The notes below the pieces were generated by a model. It was not told the DNA's origin, made no database searches, and saw nothing but the letters and a program-made list of their open reading frames with translations. The translations under genes and the position numbers were made by a program. A DNA stretch of 5,270 nucleotides from ANME-2 cluster archaeon (lineage in GTDB: Archaea; Halobacteriota; Methanosarcinia; Methanosarcinales; Methanocomedenaceae): assembly GCA_022353185.1 (NCBI GenBank), contig JAKRWB010000471.1:1-5270 (forward strand), given 5' to 3'. This document shows positions 1 to 5,270 of this stretch, piece by piece; within the stretch, counting starts at the first letter, position 1, and each line of letters starts with the position of its first letter.

Positions 1-408
1 GTATTTGATGAAACCGACACCATCAACATTGGTGTGACTGCGACCGATGCAGATGGCCATGCATTGACCTACACCATCAAGATCGATGGGGTCACCCAAA
101 GCTCAGGTCTGGGCTATGCCTGGGGAACCGATTACTCAAGCGCAGGCGCTCACACGATCGATATCACGGTAAGTGATGGGATAGACCAGGTCACAGAACG
201 GCACATCGTTGTGATCAATAATGTACATCCTCGCTGGGATGTAAATGAAGATCTGGAAGTTAACATTCTGGATATAACTCTCATTGGCCAGAAATATGGC
301 ACAGCTGTTGAAGCACCCTACCCGCAGTGGGATGTGAACCAGGATGGTATTATAAACATCCAGGACCTGACAGTTACCAGCTATTACTTCGGGGAAAGTG
401 TGGCTTAA
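1..408 (+). CDS. Dockerin type I domain protein with Ig/PKD-like domain (3' part only)
   Basis: The reading frame is open from base 1, so the start and N-terminus lie outside the window; 135 residues are visible. A GTG at 34 is internal to the domain and not a credible start. Residues about 1-74 look like an Ig/PKD-type beta-sandwich (TDADGHALTY at about 14-23, then a HTIDITVSDG strand near the end of the domain). Residues about 78-132 form a dockerin: two calcium-loop repeats, DVNEDLEVNILD (D80, N82, D84, D91) and DVNQDGIINIQD (D111, N113, D115, D122), each followed by a helix with YG or YFG. The first loop has Leu where Gly is usual. Dockerins of this family bind cohesin domains and assemble extracellular or cell-surface protein complexes; location outside the cell is inferred, because the signal peptide is not visible. 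The protein ends soon after the second repeat, the usual terminal position of dockerins. The upstream domain, and so the enzymatic or adhesive role, is unknown. Confidence 0.85.
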   Translation, partial: VFDETDTINIGVTATDADGHALTYTIKIDGVTQSSGLGYAWGTDYSSAGAHTIDITVSDGIDQVTERHIVVINNVHPRWDVNEDLEVNILDITLIGQKYGTAVEAPYPQWDVNQDGIINIQDLTVTSYYFGESVA

Positions 409-525
409 GGGTGCGGGAGAATATCGTTGTTGTGCGGGGAGTGCCGCCATGGCTGTTAACATATATAATTTATGTGTTTTTATAAACTACGGTGGACATA
501 GACCGCATTTAGCGTTTTGGCCATT

Positions 526-602
526 CTCTGTGTCCTCTGTGACCTGCACGCCTTGCGGGCGTAGCAGGCACTCAACTCCCTAGGAGGTGGGTGCACTCTG
601 TG
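526..602 (+). repeat. CTCTGTG direct repeats flanking two adjacent hairpins
   Basis: CTCTGTG occurs three times, at 526-532, 535-541 and 596-602. Between the second and third copies lie two back-to-back inverted repeats. Hairpin 1 (543-568) pairs CCTGC+ACGCC with GGCGT+GCAGG around loop TTGCG, with one bulged A at 563. Hairpin 2 pairs 568-579 with 583-594 around a 3-base loop: 12 positions with one G-T wobble and one mismatch. They share base 568, so they abut exactly. CTCTGTG/CACAGAG-rich motifs are, from memory, common in dispersed intergenic repeats of prokaryotes, so this may be a REP/MITE-like element; a structured RNA or terminator is an alternative. No transposase ends or target duplications were seen. 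Confidence 0.5.
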
Positions 603-786
603 GTTTATTGCTCATAACTTGTTAGAATTTGCATTTAATTAATCAACATTGTTAGGTTTTTCACTATAGCTGGACGTTGTGCCGGTGGGGTGTCGTTATG
701 GCGTTTGAACACAATTATCTTATAGATTTGATTAGATAAATATTGGACGAGGTTTACGGATGTGCTGAACTGATACATTCCATCTC

Positions 787-800
787 GAAACCTTTATAAG
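787..800 (+). promoter_or_regulatory. Archaeal BRE/TATA promoter of mfnF
   Basis: TTTATAAG at 793-800 is preceded by a purine-containing BRE-like CGAAAC (787-792). Transcription would start about 24-26 bases downstream of the box centre, near 821-823, giving a leader of only about 10 bases before the ATG at 833. No GGAGG-type ribosome site lies between them, which fits a short-leader archaeal mRNA. Position and composition are good; the start site is inferred. Confidence 0.6.
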
Positions 801-832
801 ATTTTAAACTACATGGAATTATCTTAAGAGAT

Positions 833-1822
833 ATGAGCAAAGAAGCACCTGTAATTGGCATTGACATCGGTGGCGCCAACACCAAATTAGCTTTTGCGGA
901 CCGTTCTATTGTTGAACTGCATTATATCCCATTGTGGAAAGATACTCATCTTCCCAGGGCCCTGCAGGATATGGCCATGCGTATCAAACCCGGCAAGGTA
1001 GGCGTGGTTATAACCGGCGAACTGGCAGATTGTTTTCCTGACAAGGAACAGGGTGTCAGGTTTATTGTAGATGCTGTGGATGCAGCATTTCCAGGCGCAA
1101 TGTACCTGGACAACCATGGCATTTTTTCAAACAGCCGCCATATCAGTGACATGCGCTCCCTGGCAGCCGCCAACTGGATGGCTTCGGCAATGCTGGCAGG
1201 TAAAGACACCGATTGCATTTTTGTGGATGTAGGCAGTACCACTTCTGACCTTATCCCTGTGAAGAACGGACGCCCGCTGGCAGGAGATACTGACCTGAAA
1301 CGTATGGGTCGCCATGAACTGCTCTATCGCGGCATGCTTCGTACCAACATTGCAGCATTAATGGGCAGGATAGAGCTGGGGGGCGTGCAGTACAGGGTTG
1401 CTTCAGAACTCTTCGCCCAGACCGGTGATGCCAATTTGCTGCTGGGGCACATCCAGCCTGAGGATTATACTTGCGATACGGCCGATGGTGAGGGCAAAAC
1501 CCCTGAATCTGCAGCCCGGCGCCTGGCCAGGGTGGTGTGTGCGGACACCATAGAACTGAAACATGAGGATATTATGAATATTGCCGGACAGATTTACCGG
1601 CACCAGCGGGATGAGCTATCAGAGGCACTGGGAATACTCTCTGAACAGCACGGTATTGAAAAAGTAATGGGTGCAGGCCTGGGTGAGTTACTGGTCCATG
1701 ATGCTGCCCGGCATGCCGGACTTGAATGTACATTGTTGTCCCGGAAATACGGCCCTGACATCTCAAAGGTATTCCCGGCATACGCAGTTGCCTGCCTGCT
1801 AAGCGAATACGATGACGCATGA
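833..1822 (+). CDS. mfnF: MfnF-type methanofuran biosynthesis protein (hydantoinase/oxoprolinase-like ASKHA fold)
   Basis: This 329-residue cytoplasmic protein matches the archaeal family known as 'H4MPT-linked C1 transfer pathway protein'. In methanogens the family includes MfnF, which joins the aminomethylfuran diphosphate unit to gamma-glutamyltyramine to build the methanofuran core. Visible ASKHA nucleotide-fold motifs are the phosphate-1 loop GIDIGGANTKLA (residues 9-20), the phosphate-2 strand VDVGSTTSDL (131-140) and the glycine-rich GAGLGELL (280-287). TGELADCFPDKEQGV (61-75) is, from memory, also typical of the family. Length is normal and the gene looks intact. The ATG at 833 is chosen because it places the first glycine loop at the usual distance from the N-terminus and fits the TATA box. 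Its stop codon lies in the first units of a 10-base repeat. It stands alone, converging on cobQ. The exact reaction is taken from the family; a bacterial-type H4MPT paralogue role is the alternative. Confidence 0.85.
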   Translation: MSKEAPVIGIDIGGANTKLAFADRSIVELHYIPLWKDTHLPRALQDMAMRIKPGKVGVVITGELADCFPDKEQGVRFIVDAVDAAFPGAMYLDNHGIFSNSRHISDMRSLAAANWMASAMLAGKDTDCIFVDVGSTTSDLIPVKNGRPLAGDTDLKRMGRHELLYRGMLRTNIAALMGRIELGGVQYRVASELFAQTGDANLLLGHIQPEDYTCDTADGEGKTPESAARRLARVVCADTIELKHEDIMNIAGQIYRHQRDELSEALGILSEQHGIEKVMGAGLGELLVHDAARHAGLECTLLSRKYGPDISKVFPAYAVACLLSEYDDA

Positions 1823-1890
1823 TGACGTTTTCTAAAACTTACTGAAACTTACTGACGCTTACTGATGTCTACTAACGTCTACTGTTACTT
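1811..1890. repeat. Eight in-phase 10-base degenerate tandem units at the mfnF/cobQ convergent junction
   Basis: From 1811 to 1890 the sequence divides into eight 10-base units with consensus ACTGACGYYT. The first two units read GATGACGCAT and GATGACGTTT; units 4-8 begin ACT. Column 3 is T in 8 of 8 units, column 10 is T in 8 of 8, column 5 is A in 7 of 8 and column 4 is G in 6 of 8. The array begins in the last codons of mfnF and ends at the cobQ stop codon (1889-1891, minus). A 10-base period is not a multiple of 3, so stop triplets (TGA/TAA on +, TAA/TAG on -) fall in shifting frames on both strands. A small inverted repeat, GTTTT-CT-AAAAC (1827-1838), lies inside it. Role unknown; it occupies the place where both transcripts should terminate. 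Confidence 0.7.
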
Positions 1891-3379
1891 AATCTTCCAG
1901 CATCCTTTCAATCGCATCCAGGTCAACGTGTGACCTAAAATGCGTAGCTAGCTGGTGGTAGGGGTCAATGTACTTCACTTTGTCCTTAACAGCACTGTAT
2001 GACATATCACGCCCGATATACAGGAACTCTAAAAACGCATCCCTTAAATGCTCATTCTCGAACAGCCCGTGCAGGTATGTTCCCCATATCAGCCCATTAT
2101 CATTCACACAACCGTCATCACCAAAAGCAGGTGCACCATCCATAAGATTTGTCTTCCCCATGTGAATCTCGTAGCCTGATACCTGCTGCCCCTTTATGCT
2201 GCCCAGGATGGGACCGTTACCTGTCACCGTCTTTTCGGTCTGGAGAGTCTGCTTTTCATATTCAGTGAAATTTGTGGCAATATCCAGCAACCCCAGACCG
2301 CTGAAAATTGCAGATTCCCCGCTGACGCCTTCTATACCGCTATCAGTGATAGTCTTACCAAGCATCTGGTAGCCGCCGCAGATGCCGATAATGGGGACGC
2401 CTGCCTTTGCCAGTTCAAGTATTCTGGCATCTGAACCGCAATCCTGCAGCACTTTAAGGTCGTCAATGGTGTTCTTGGTGCCGGGAATGATGAGGGCATC
2501 GGGGTGCCCGAAGTCGTCACCCGGTTCGATATAATGCACATTTGAATATGGCTCCAGGGGCTCGAAGTCTGTGAAATTGGATATTCTTGGCAGGCGGAGG
2601 ACTGCAATGTCCACCAGCCCGTTGTCCCTGGGTGCAGATTGTACCTTATCGGCGATGGAGACTGAATCCTCTGAGGGAATGGATAGCTCGGTATATGGTA
2701 TGACACCCAGTACCGGCACCCCTGTGAGTTCTTCAAGCTGCCGTATGCCCGGTTCAAGTATGGCGGGGTCGCCCCTGAACTTGTTGATTATGATACCTTT
2801 GACCAGGGGCGCAATGTCATCTGGAAGCAGTTTCAGGGTGCCGTAGATGCTTGCGAACACGCCGCCGCGCTCGATGTCACCTACAAGGATGATGGGCGGG
2901 TGCAGCATCCTGGCGGTGCCGATATTGACCACGTCGCGATGGTAGAGGTTAATCTCAGCAGCGCCTCCGGCCCCTTCTATTACGATGATATCGTACTGTC
3001 CGGCCAGCCTTTCGTATGCGCCCTCGACCACTTTCATCATGTCTTCAATGGACTCGTAATAATCTCCTGCGGTGCGGTCGGCAAACGGTTTTCCCAGTAC
3101 TATCACCTGGGACTGGCGGTCGCCTTTGGGTTTGAGGAGGATTGGATTCATGTCTGCTGTTGGCGAAATGCTGCATGCTTTTGCCTGTATGGCCTGTGCA
3201 ATACCTATCTCGCTGCCGTCATCGGTTATCCAGGAGTTGAGGCTCATGTTCTGTGCCTTGAAGGGTGCTACGCTGTGGCCCTGTTCGGCAAAGATACGGC
3301 ACAGGGCTGTGACTATCACACTTTTGCCTACATGGGAGCCTGTGCCCAGTACCATCAGGGGTTTTGCAGTGGGGTTCAT
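1889..3379 (-). CDS. cobQ: Cobyric acid synthase (glutamine-hydrolysing)
   Basis: CobQ/CbiP amidates the b, d, e and g side chains of adenosylcobyrinic acid a,c-diamide, using glutamine and ATP, to give adenosylcobyric acid in cobamide synthesis. The 496-residue length is normal for the family. The N-terminal synthetase domain has the P-loop-like GTGSHVGKS (12-20), FKAQNMSLNSW (40-50) and VIEGAGGAAEINL (133-145). The C-terminal class I glutaminase-like domain has the nucleophile Cys334 in GICGGYQMLG and His437 in TYLHGLFE, with SGYEIHMG (401-408) before it. All key positions are present, so the enzyme should be active. The ATG at 3377-3379 puts the P-loop at its usual place. The gene is transcribed leftwards, converges on mfnF and diverges from a small winged-helix gene. 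No other cobalamin genes are in the window, so the rest of the pathway or salvage genes must lie elsewhere. No cobalamin riboswitch is seen in the 126-base upstream gap. Confidence 0.96.
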   Translation of the reverse strand: MNPTAKPLMVLGTGSHVGKSVIVTALCRIFAEQGHSVAPFKAQNMSLNSWITDDGSEIGIAQAIQAKACSISPTADMNPILLKPKGDRQSQVIVLGKPFADRTAGDYYESIEDMMKVVEGAYERLAGQYDIIVIEGAGGAAEINLYHRDVVNIGTARMLHPPIILVGDIERGGVFASIYGTLKLLPDDIAPLVKGIIINKFRGDPAILEPGIRQLEELTGVPVLGVIPYTELSIPSEDSVSIADKVQSAPRDNGLVDIAVLRLPRISNFTDFEPLEPYSNVHYIEPGDDFGHPDALIIPGTKNTIDDLKVLQDCGSDARILELAKAGVPIIGICGGYQMLGKTITDSGIEGVSGESAIFSGLGLLDIATNFTEYEKQTLQTEKTVTGNGPILGSIKGQQVSGYEIHMGKTNLMDGAPAFGDDGCVNDNGLIWGTYLHGLFENEHLRDAFLEFLYIGRDMSYSAVKDKVKYIDPYHQLATHFRSHVDLDAIERMLED

Positions 3380-3437
3380 TGTCTTTTATCCTGTGTTAAT
3401 TGACGGCTATGTCTATTCTGAAGATTGAAAAGCATAT

Positions 3438-3447
3438 TGATATAGGG
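3438..3447 (-). promoter_or_regulatory. Possible TATA box for cobQ
   Basis: On the minus strand CCTATATCAA reads leftward from 3447, about 60-68 bases before the cobQ ATG. The expected start would be near 3415-3418 with a leader of roughly 36-39 bases. A weak AGGA about 10 bases before the ATG could aid initiation. The match is moderate and no stronger box is seen in the gap. Confidence 0.35.
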
Positions 3448-3460
3448 TGAGCCGGGTAAG

Positions 3461-3468
3461 ATTTATGC
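3461..3468 (+). promoter_or_regulatory. Possible TATA box for the winged-helix gene
   Basis: ATTTATGC sits about 40 bases before the ATG at 3506. Transcription would begin near 3488-3491, inside the palindrome at 3477-3495. The box is imperfect, and assignment rests mainly on position. Confidence 0.35.
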
Positions 3469-3476
3469 TGTATTAA

Positions 3477-3495
3477 CCTGAACGTTATTTTCAGG
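3477..3495. promoter_or_regulatory. Palindromic operator candidate before the winged-helix gene
   Basis: CCTGAA (3477-3482) and TTCAGG (3490-3495) form perfect 6-base inverted arms around a 7-base spacer. Flanking bases extend the symmetry (AA before, GTT after) if one extra G is allowed. The site covers the expected transcription start and ends 10 bases before the ATG at 3506, a position from which a bound dimer would block its own transcription. It could equally form a small 5' RNA hairpin. Confidence 0.4.
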
Positions 3496-3505
3496 GTTTG
3501 ATGTT

Positions 3506-3811
3506 ATGAACCAGAACATTGACGATGAAGAACTGGAAGACATGATGATGCGTGGCCCCACGGCCCGTGAGGCAAAGACAGGCGACCATGACATGATGTT
3601 CAAGGCATTGGGAAATCCGGTGCGCAGGAAGATTATTGTTTCCATTGGGGCTTTTGGTAAGTCGCTGGCGGAAGTGATGGAAGAGGCAGGGGTTGACCGA
3701 TCGCAGTTGGATTATCAGCTGGATTTTCTAAGTAAGGGGGAGTATGCTGTGGTTGAGGGGGATGTCTGTCGGTTGACCGATAAGGGATTGGGGCTGCTGT
3801 CGAATATTTGA
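3506..3811 (+). CDS. Small winged helix-turn-helix protein (ArsR-like), putative transcriptional regulator
   Basis: This 101-residue protein has an acidic, methionine-rich N-terminal tail (residues 1-26) followed by one winged-helix domain. DHDMMFKALGNPVRRKII (28-45) is the characteristic ArsR-type first helix ('LGNPVRRKI'), SLAEVMEEAGVDRSQLDYQLDFL (53-75) covers the helix-turn-helix, and YAVVEGDVCRLTDKG (80-94) resembles the beta wing and start of the last helix. No metal-binding CXC or sensor domain is seen, so the signal, if any, is unknown. It is divergent from cobQ across 126 bases, and a palindrome overlaps its presumed start site, suggesting autoregulation and possibly control of cobQ. 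That control is inferred from position only. Start ATG at 3506 is preceded by AGGG about 10 bases upstream; an ATG at 3501 is out of frame. Family assignment is good, specific function unrecognised. Confidence 0.8.
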   Translation: MNQNIDDEELEDMMMRGPTAREAKTGDHDMMFKALGNPVRRKIIVSIGAFGKSLAEVMEEAGVDRSQLDYQLDFLSKGEYAVVEGDVCRLTDKGLGLLSNI

Positions 3812-3913
3812 AATGGGGGGCGGAGTGTGGTGGTCAGAACTGTTTTGTTCAAGCTTCGTTACATCTTGTCTGGTGTCAGTTACTAAAAAATATGAAAGAT
3901 GAAAGTGTGGTGT

Positions 3914-3925
3914 AAACTTTATATC
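3914..3925 (+). promoter_or_regulatory. TATA promoter of the hicBA pair
   Basis: AAACTTTATATC contains a strong archaeal TATA box (CTTTATAT) with an A-rich BRE side. The expected start, about 25 bases downstream of the box centre, falls at about 3945-3948, immediately before the ATG at 3949. The transcript would be leaderless or nearly so, matching the absence of any ribosome-binding site. Confidence 0.6.
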
Positions 3926-3945
3926 TTCCCCTGTACAAAGATATA
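3920..3945. promoter_or_regulatory. Inverted repeat over the hicBA promoter
   Basis: TATATC (3920-3925) and GATATA (3940-3945) are perfect inverted arms, 20 bases centre to centre, about two helical turns. One arm overlaps the TATA box and the other the expected start site. This is a plausible operator for toxin-antitoxin autoregulation. AT-rich 6-mers recur by chance, and this HicB shows no DNA-binding domain, so confidence is low. Confidence 0.3.
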
Positions 3946-3948
3946 CAC

Positions 3949-4191
3949 ATGAAAACCATAATCCAGATTCATAAGGAAGGAAAATATTTCGTAGCTGTAG
4001 ATCTGGTAACAAAGGTAGCGGATCAGGGATTGACTGAAAAGGAAGCGCTTGCAAACTTAAAAAAAGGACTTGAAGAACATTACCAAATCCTTATGGAACT
4101 TGCCCCGAAGGATCAAAAGATATCATTCTTAGATATTGAGATTGAAAAATATGCCCAAACTGCCAGTCCTCTCAGCGAAGGATGTTATTAA
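3949..4191 (+). CDS. hicB: HicB-family antitoxin
   Basis: This is an 80-residue protein of the HicB partial-RNase-H-like fold, the type II antitoxin that binds and blocks the HicA ribonuclease. The N-terminal half follows the family pattern: strands MKTIIQIHKEGKYFVAVDLV (1-20), then a VADQGLTEKEALANLKKGLEEH (23-44) segment, matching the usual 'xxGdTxeEAlxNlkeai' helix. The C-terminal part (45-80) is short and shows no helix-turn-helix or ribbon-helix-helix, so it belongs to the compact HicB type lacking an obvious DNA-binding domain. It is the first gene of the pair, the reverse of the hicA-hicB order in Escherichia coli but, from memory, usual in archaea. The final 41 bases overlap hicA. ATG at 3949 fits a near-leaderless promoter. 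The region is visibly richer in A+T than cobQ, consistent with horizontal transfer. Confidence 0.85.
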   Translation: MKTIIQIHKEGKYFVAVDLVTKVADQGLTEKEALANLKKGLEEHYQILMELAPKDQKISFLDIEIEKYAQTASPLSEGCY

Positions 4192-4375
4192 AGTTCTTAC
4201 CAAGTCTGGTTTTCTGGTCCACCGTCAAACAGGAAGTCACATTCATTTATGGAATGAAGACCAACGACTGCTTGTCACGGTTCCAAATCATCAAGAACTG
4301 GCTAAAGGAACGCTGATATCAATTATGAAACAGGCAAAGATAGAAAAAGATGTCTTTTTATCAAAATTGAGATGA
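4151..4375 (+). CDS. hicA: HicA-family toxin (mRNA interferase)
   Basis: This 74-residue protein has the HicA dsRNA-binding-like fold, whose members cleave mRNA and are neutralised by HicB. Visible family features are LPVLSAKDVIKVLTKSGF (4-21) as the first strand and helix, RQTGSHIHL (25-33) with His30 as the expected catalytic histidine, and LVTVPNHQELAKGTLISIMKQA (41-62), the typical 'vPxHxelxkGTLxxIlkqa' segment. An ATG at 4136 is in frame, but the one at 4151 is preferred: MPKLPVLS is the classic HicA beginning and family lengths are about 60-80 residues. It overlaps hicB by 41 bases in another frame, implying translational coupling from the upstream gene; no ribosome-binding site precedes it. 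All expected key residues are present, so the toxin looks functional. No terminator is obvious right after the stop. Confidence 0.88.
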   Translation: MPKLPVLSAKDVIKVLTKSGFLVHRQTGSHIHLWNEDQRLLVTVPNHQELAKGTLISIMKQAKIEKDVFLSKLR

Positions 4376-4620
4376 GATTCATTTGTGCGGGCAAGATTGA
4401 AGAACTTAAAGCTGGGAAGTTGAATATAAGCCACTGATCTAATTCCGAAACACGTTGACTATACCAACTGCTCCACCTTATGCATCTTTAATAATCCACG
4501 TTTCGAGAAACAAAAAAACATCCGCACCCATTCGATTTCACTCAAAAACCTAAAAAAGCAAAAGCTAAACTACCCAAAAACCACTATCTGTCGGCCCACC
4601 CAAAATCAGCCAATTTCCAC
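4376..4620. other. Gene-free AT-rich stretch between convergent hicA and transposase fragment
   Basis: No coding region is seen. On the minus strand it carries several T-runs just past the transposase stop (the complements of the A-runs around 4505-4560), which could terminate the leftward transcript. The outer end of the insertion sequence should lie here, but without a matching left end its position cannot be fixed. Confidence 0.4.
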
Positions 4621-5142
4621 TTATTTCAAACTGTAGGTGTAAGGTTCTAGCTTCAAATCATACCTCAGCATCTTGATTTTTAAGATTCTGAAGATTTGTG
4701 ACAATTCATCATTAATCTTGATCGGACGATCAACATAAAGTCGTTTATCCTTGAATACTTCATGTTCGTAATAACCAACCACAGACCGTCCCGATTTTAT
4801 CGTGTAGAGCAGCTCACGGAATGAATAATCCACTCCCTTACCCTTGAGAATCGCCCGCAATAGAGAAACGAAGAAATAACCATAGATAGTAAATATTGTA
4901 TGTGTTTCAATTCGTCTATCCTTGCTGTGACGTATCGGACAGACACTAAAATCCGTATTCAGTTCCAAAAACCCTTTTTCCACCGTATCTCTGTTCTTAT
5001 ATATCTTTATTATCTCAGTAGGTGCTAAATCACTATGGGTGAACAACGCAAAAAAACCAAACTTCTTGCGTCTTCCCTCCAGATCCTTCTCATCCACCTC
5101 AAGTTTAATCTCATTCTCGCCCTCATTTTTAGTAACATTCAT
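4621..5142 (-). pseudogene. C-terminal fragment of an IS4/IS1634-like DDE transposase
   Basis: The 173 residues from the Met at 5142 match the C-terminal third of DDE transposases of the IS4 superfamily (IS1634-like). The signature Y(2)R(3)E(6)K is seen as Y48-x2-R51-x3-E55-x6, with Asn62 where Lys is usual, inside IIKIYKNRDTVEKGFLEL. Upstream GFFALFTHSDLAPTEI (29-44) and downstream RRIETHTIFTIYGYFFVSLL (76-95) are also typical. Full-length members are roughly 450-550 residues and need two N-terminal Asp residues, which are absent. Upstream of the Met the frame stays open to 5220 (26 more codons, ending in ALIYTGVKLN) before an in-frame TAA at 5221-5223, so the N-terminus is lost or interrupted. 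No terminal inverted repeat was identified. It is probably an inactive relic; the other half may lie beyond 5270 if only a point mutation made the stop. Confidence 0.75.
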
Positions 5143-5218
5143 AGCTCGTTTGAGGCTGTGTTTTGCTATTACATAACTTTCGGATAAATTTAATTTAACA
5201 CCAGTATAAATTAGAGCA

Positions 5219-5235
5219 TTTTATATACTATAAAA
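5219..5235 (+). promoter_or_regulatory. Possible TATA region for a rightward gene at the window edge
   Basis: TTTTATATA (5219-5227) and CTATAAAA (5228-5235) are both good archaeal TATA-like boxes. Start codons follow at suitable distances: ATG at 5252 (MLNDER) and, in another frame, ATG at 5262 (MKE). Either could open a near-leaderless gene leaving the window, but too few codons are visible to support a gene call, and the local A+T richness makes chance matches likely. Confidence 0.25.
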
Positions 5236-5270
5236 ACATATTAACTCATTAATGTTAAACGATGAAAGAA

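Larger units (their letters stand above)
409..832. other. Gene-free stretch between dockerin gene and mfnF
   Basis: No convincing coding region is seen in 424 bases on either strand; the short open frames here lack recognisable sequence. The stretch holds a repeat/hairpin cluster (526-602), the mfnF promoter (787-800) and T-rich runs on the + strand at about 477-481 and 656-661. Either T run could act as an archaeal-type terminator for the dockerin gene, but none is preceded by a strong hairpin. The length is unusual compared with the tight spacing elsewhere in the window. Confidence 0.5.

Noticed and set aside
136..462. 108-codon minus-strand open frame over the dockerin region
   Set aside because: It is antisense to the clear dockerin frame and encodes no recognisable protein.
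398..583. 61-codon open frame after the dockerin gene
   Set aside because: It overlaps the dockerin stop and ends within the hairpin cluster; the translation is Cys/Ser-rich and unrecognisable, with no promoter or ribosome site.
1827..1838. GTTTT-CT-AAAAC as an intrinsic terminator for mfnF
   Set aside because: Only five A-T-rich pairs and a 2-base loop, too weak alone; it is recorded as part of the 10-base repeat instead.
1823..1890. CRISPR-like array
   Set aside because: Units are 10 bases with no spacers and are degenerate, so this is a tandem repeat rather than a CRISPR.
2332..2757. 141-codon open frame on the minus strand in another frame of cobQ
   Set aside because: It lies wholly within cobQ and its Pro/Ser-rich translation resembles no family; it is an out-of-frame shadow.
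2900..3428. Long open frames on the + strand inside cobQ (167 and 118 codons)
   Set aside because: They are antisense shadows of the strongly conserved cobQ coding frame, with Cys/Ala-rich, family-free translations.
4456..4482. tRNA-like D-arm on the minus strand (GGTGGAGCAGTTGGTATAGT)
   Set aside because: The motif resembles the 5' part of a tRNA, but no anticodon stem or T-arm (GGTTCGAATCC-like) follows at the right distance and the acceptor stem does not pair. It could be a tRNA scrap left by integration, but this cannot be supported.

Overview
The window looks like a piece of chromosome from a methane-cycling euryarchaeon, most likely Methanosarcinales or an ANME-2/Methanoperedens-type relative. 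This rests on three things: a methanofuran-biosynthesis gene (mfnF-type), an archaeal-style cobyric acid synthase, and archaeal promoter architecture (AT-rich TATA boxes about 25-30 bases from start codons, and short or no leaders without clear Shine-Dalgarno sites). The lineage is an inference; no rRNA or other phylogenetic marker is present.

Layout, left to right. Bases 1-408 are the 3' end of a secreted or surface protein ending in an Ig/PKD-like beta domain and a type I dockerin module. Bases 409-832 hold no gene but contain a compact repeat/hairpin cluster and the mfnF promoter. Bases 833-1822 (+) encode the MfnF-type protein. It converges on cobQ (1889-3379, minus), and the junction is a run of eight degenerate 10-base units in exact phase. 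Divergent from cobQ is a small winged-helix regulator (3506-3811, +), with a palindrome just before its start codon. Bases 3949-4375 are a hicB-hicA toxin-antitoxin pair whose genes overlap by 41 bases behind a near-leaderless promoter. Bases 4621-5142 (minus) are the C-terminal third of an IS4/IS1634-like DDE transposase. The last 50 bases may hold a promoter and start codon for a rightward gene that leaves the window.

Functionally, the core genes supply coenzymes of C1 metabolism: methanofuran carries the formyl group in CO2 reduction/oxidation, and cobamides serve methyl transfer (for example Mtr). Convergent mfnF and cobQ are a plausible metabolic neighbourhood but not an operon. The right third (hicBA plus transposase remnant) is visibly more AT-rich than mfnF/cobQ and reads as an accessory, horizontally acquired segment. 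I see no CRISPR array, rRNA, convincing tRNA or clearly new multi-gene system. The most unusual features are the 10-base phased repeat between mfnF and cobQ and the hairpin pair upstream of mfnF.
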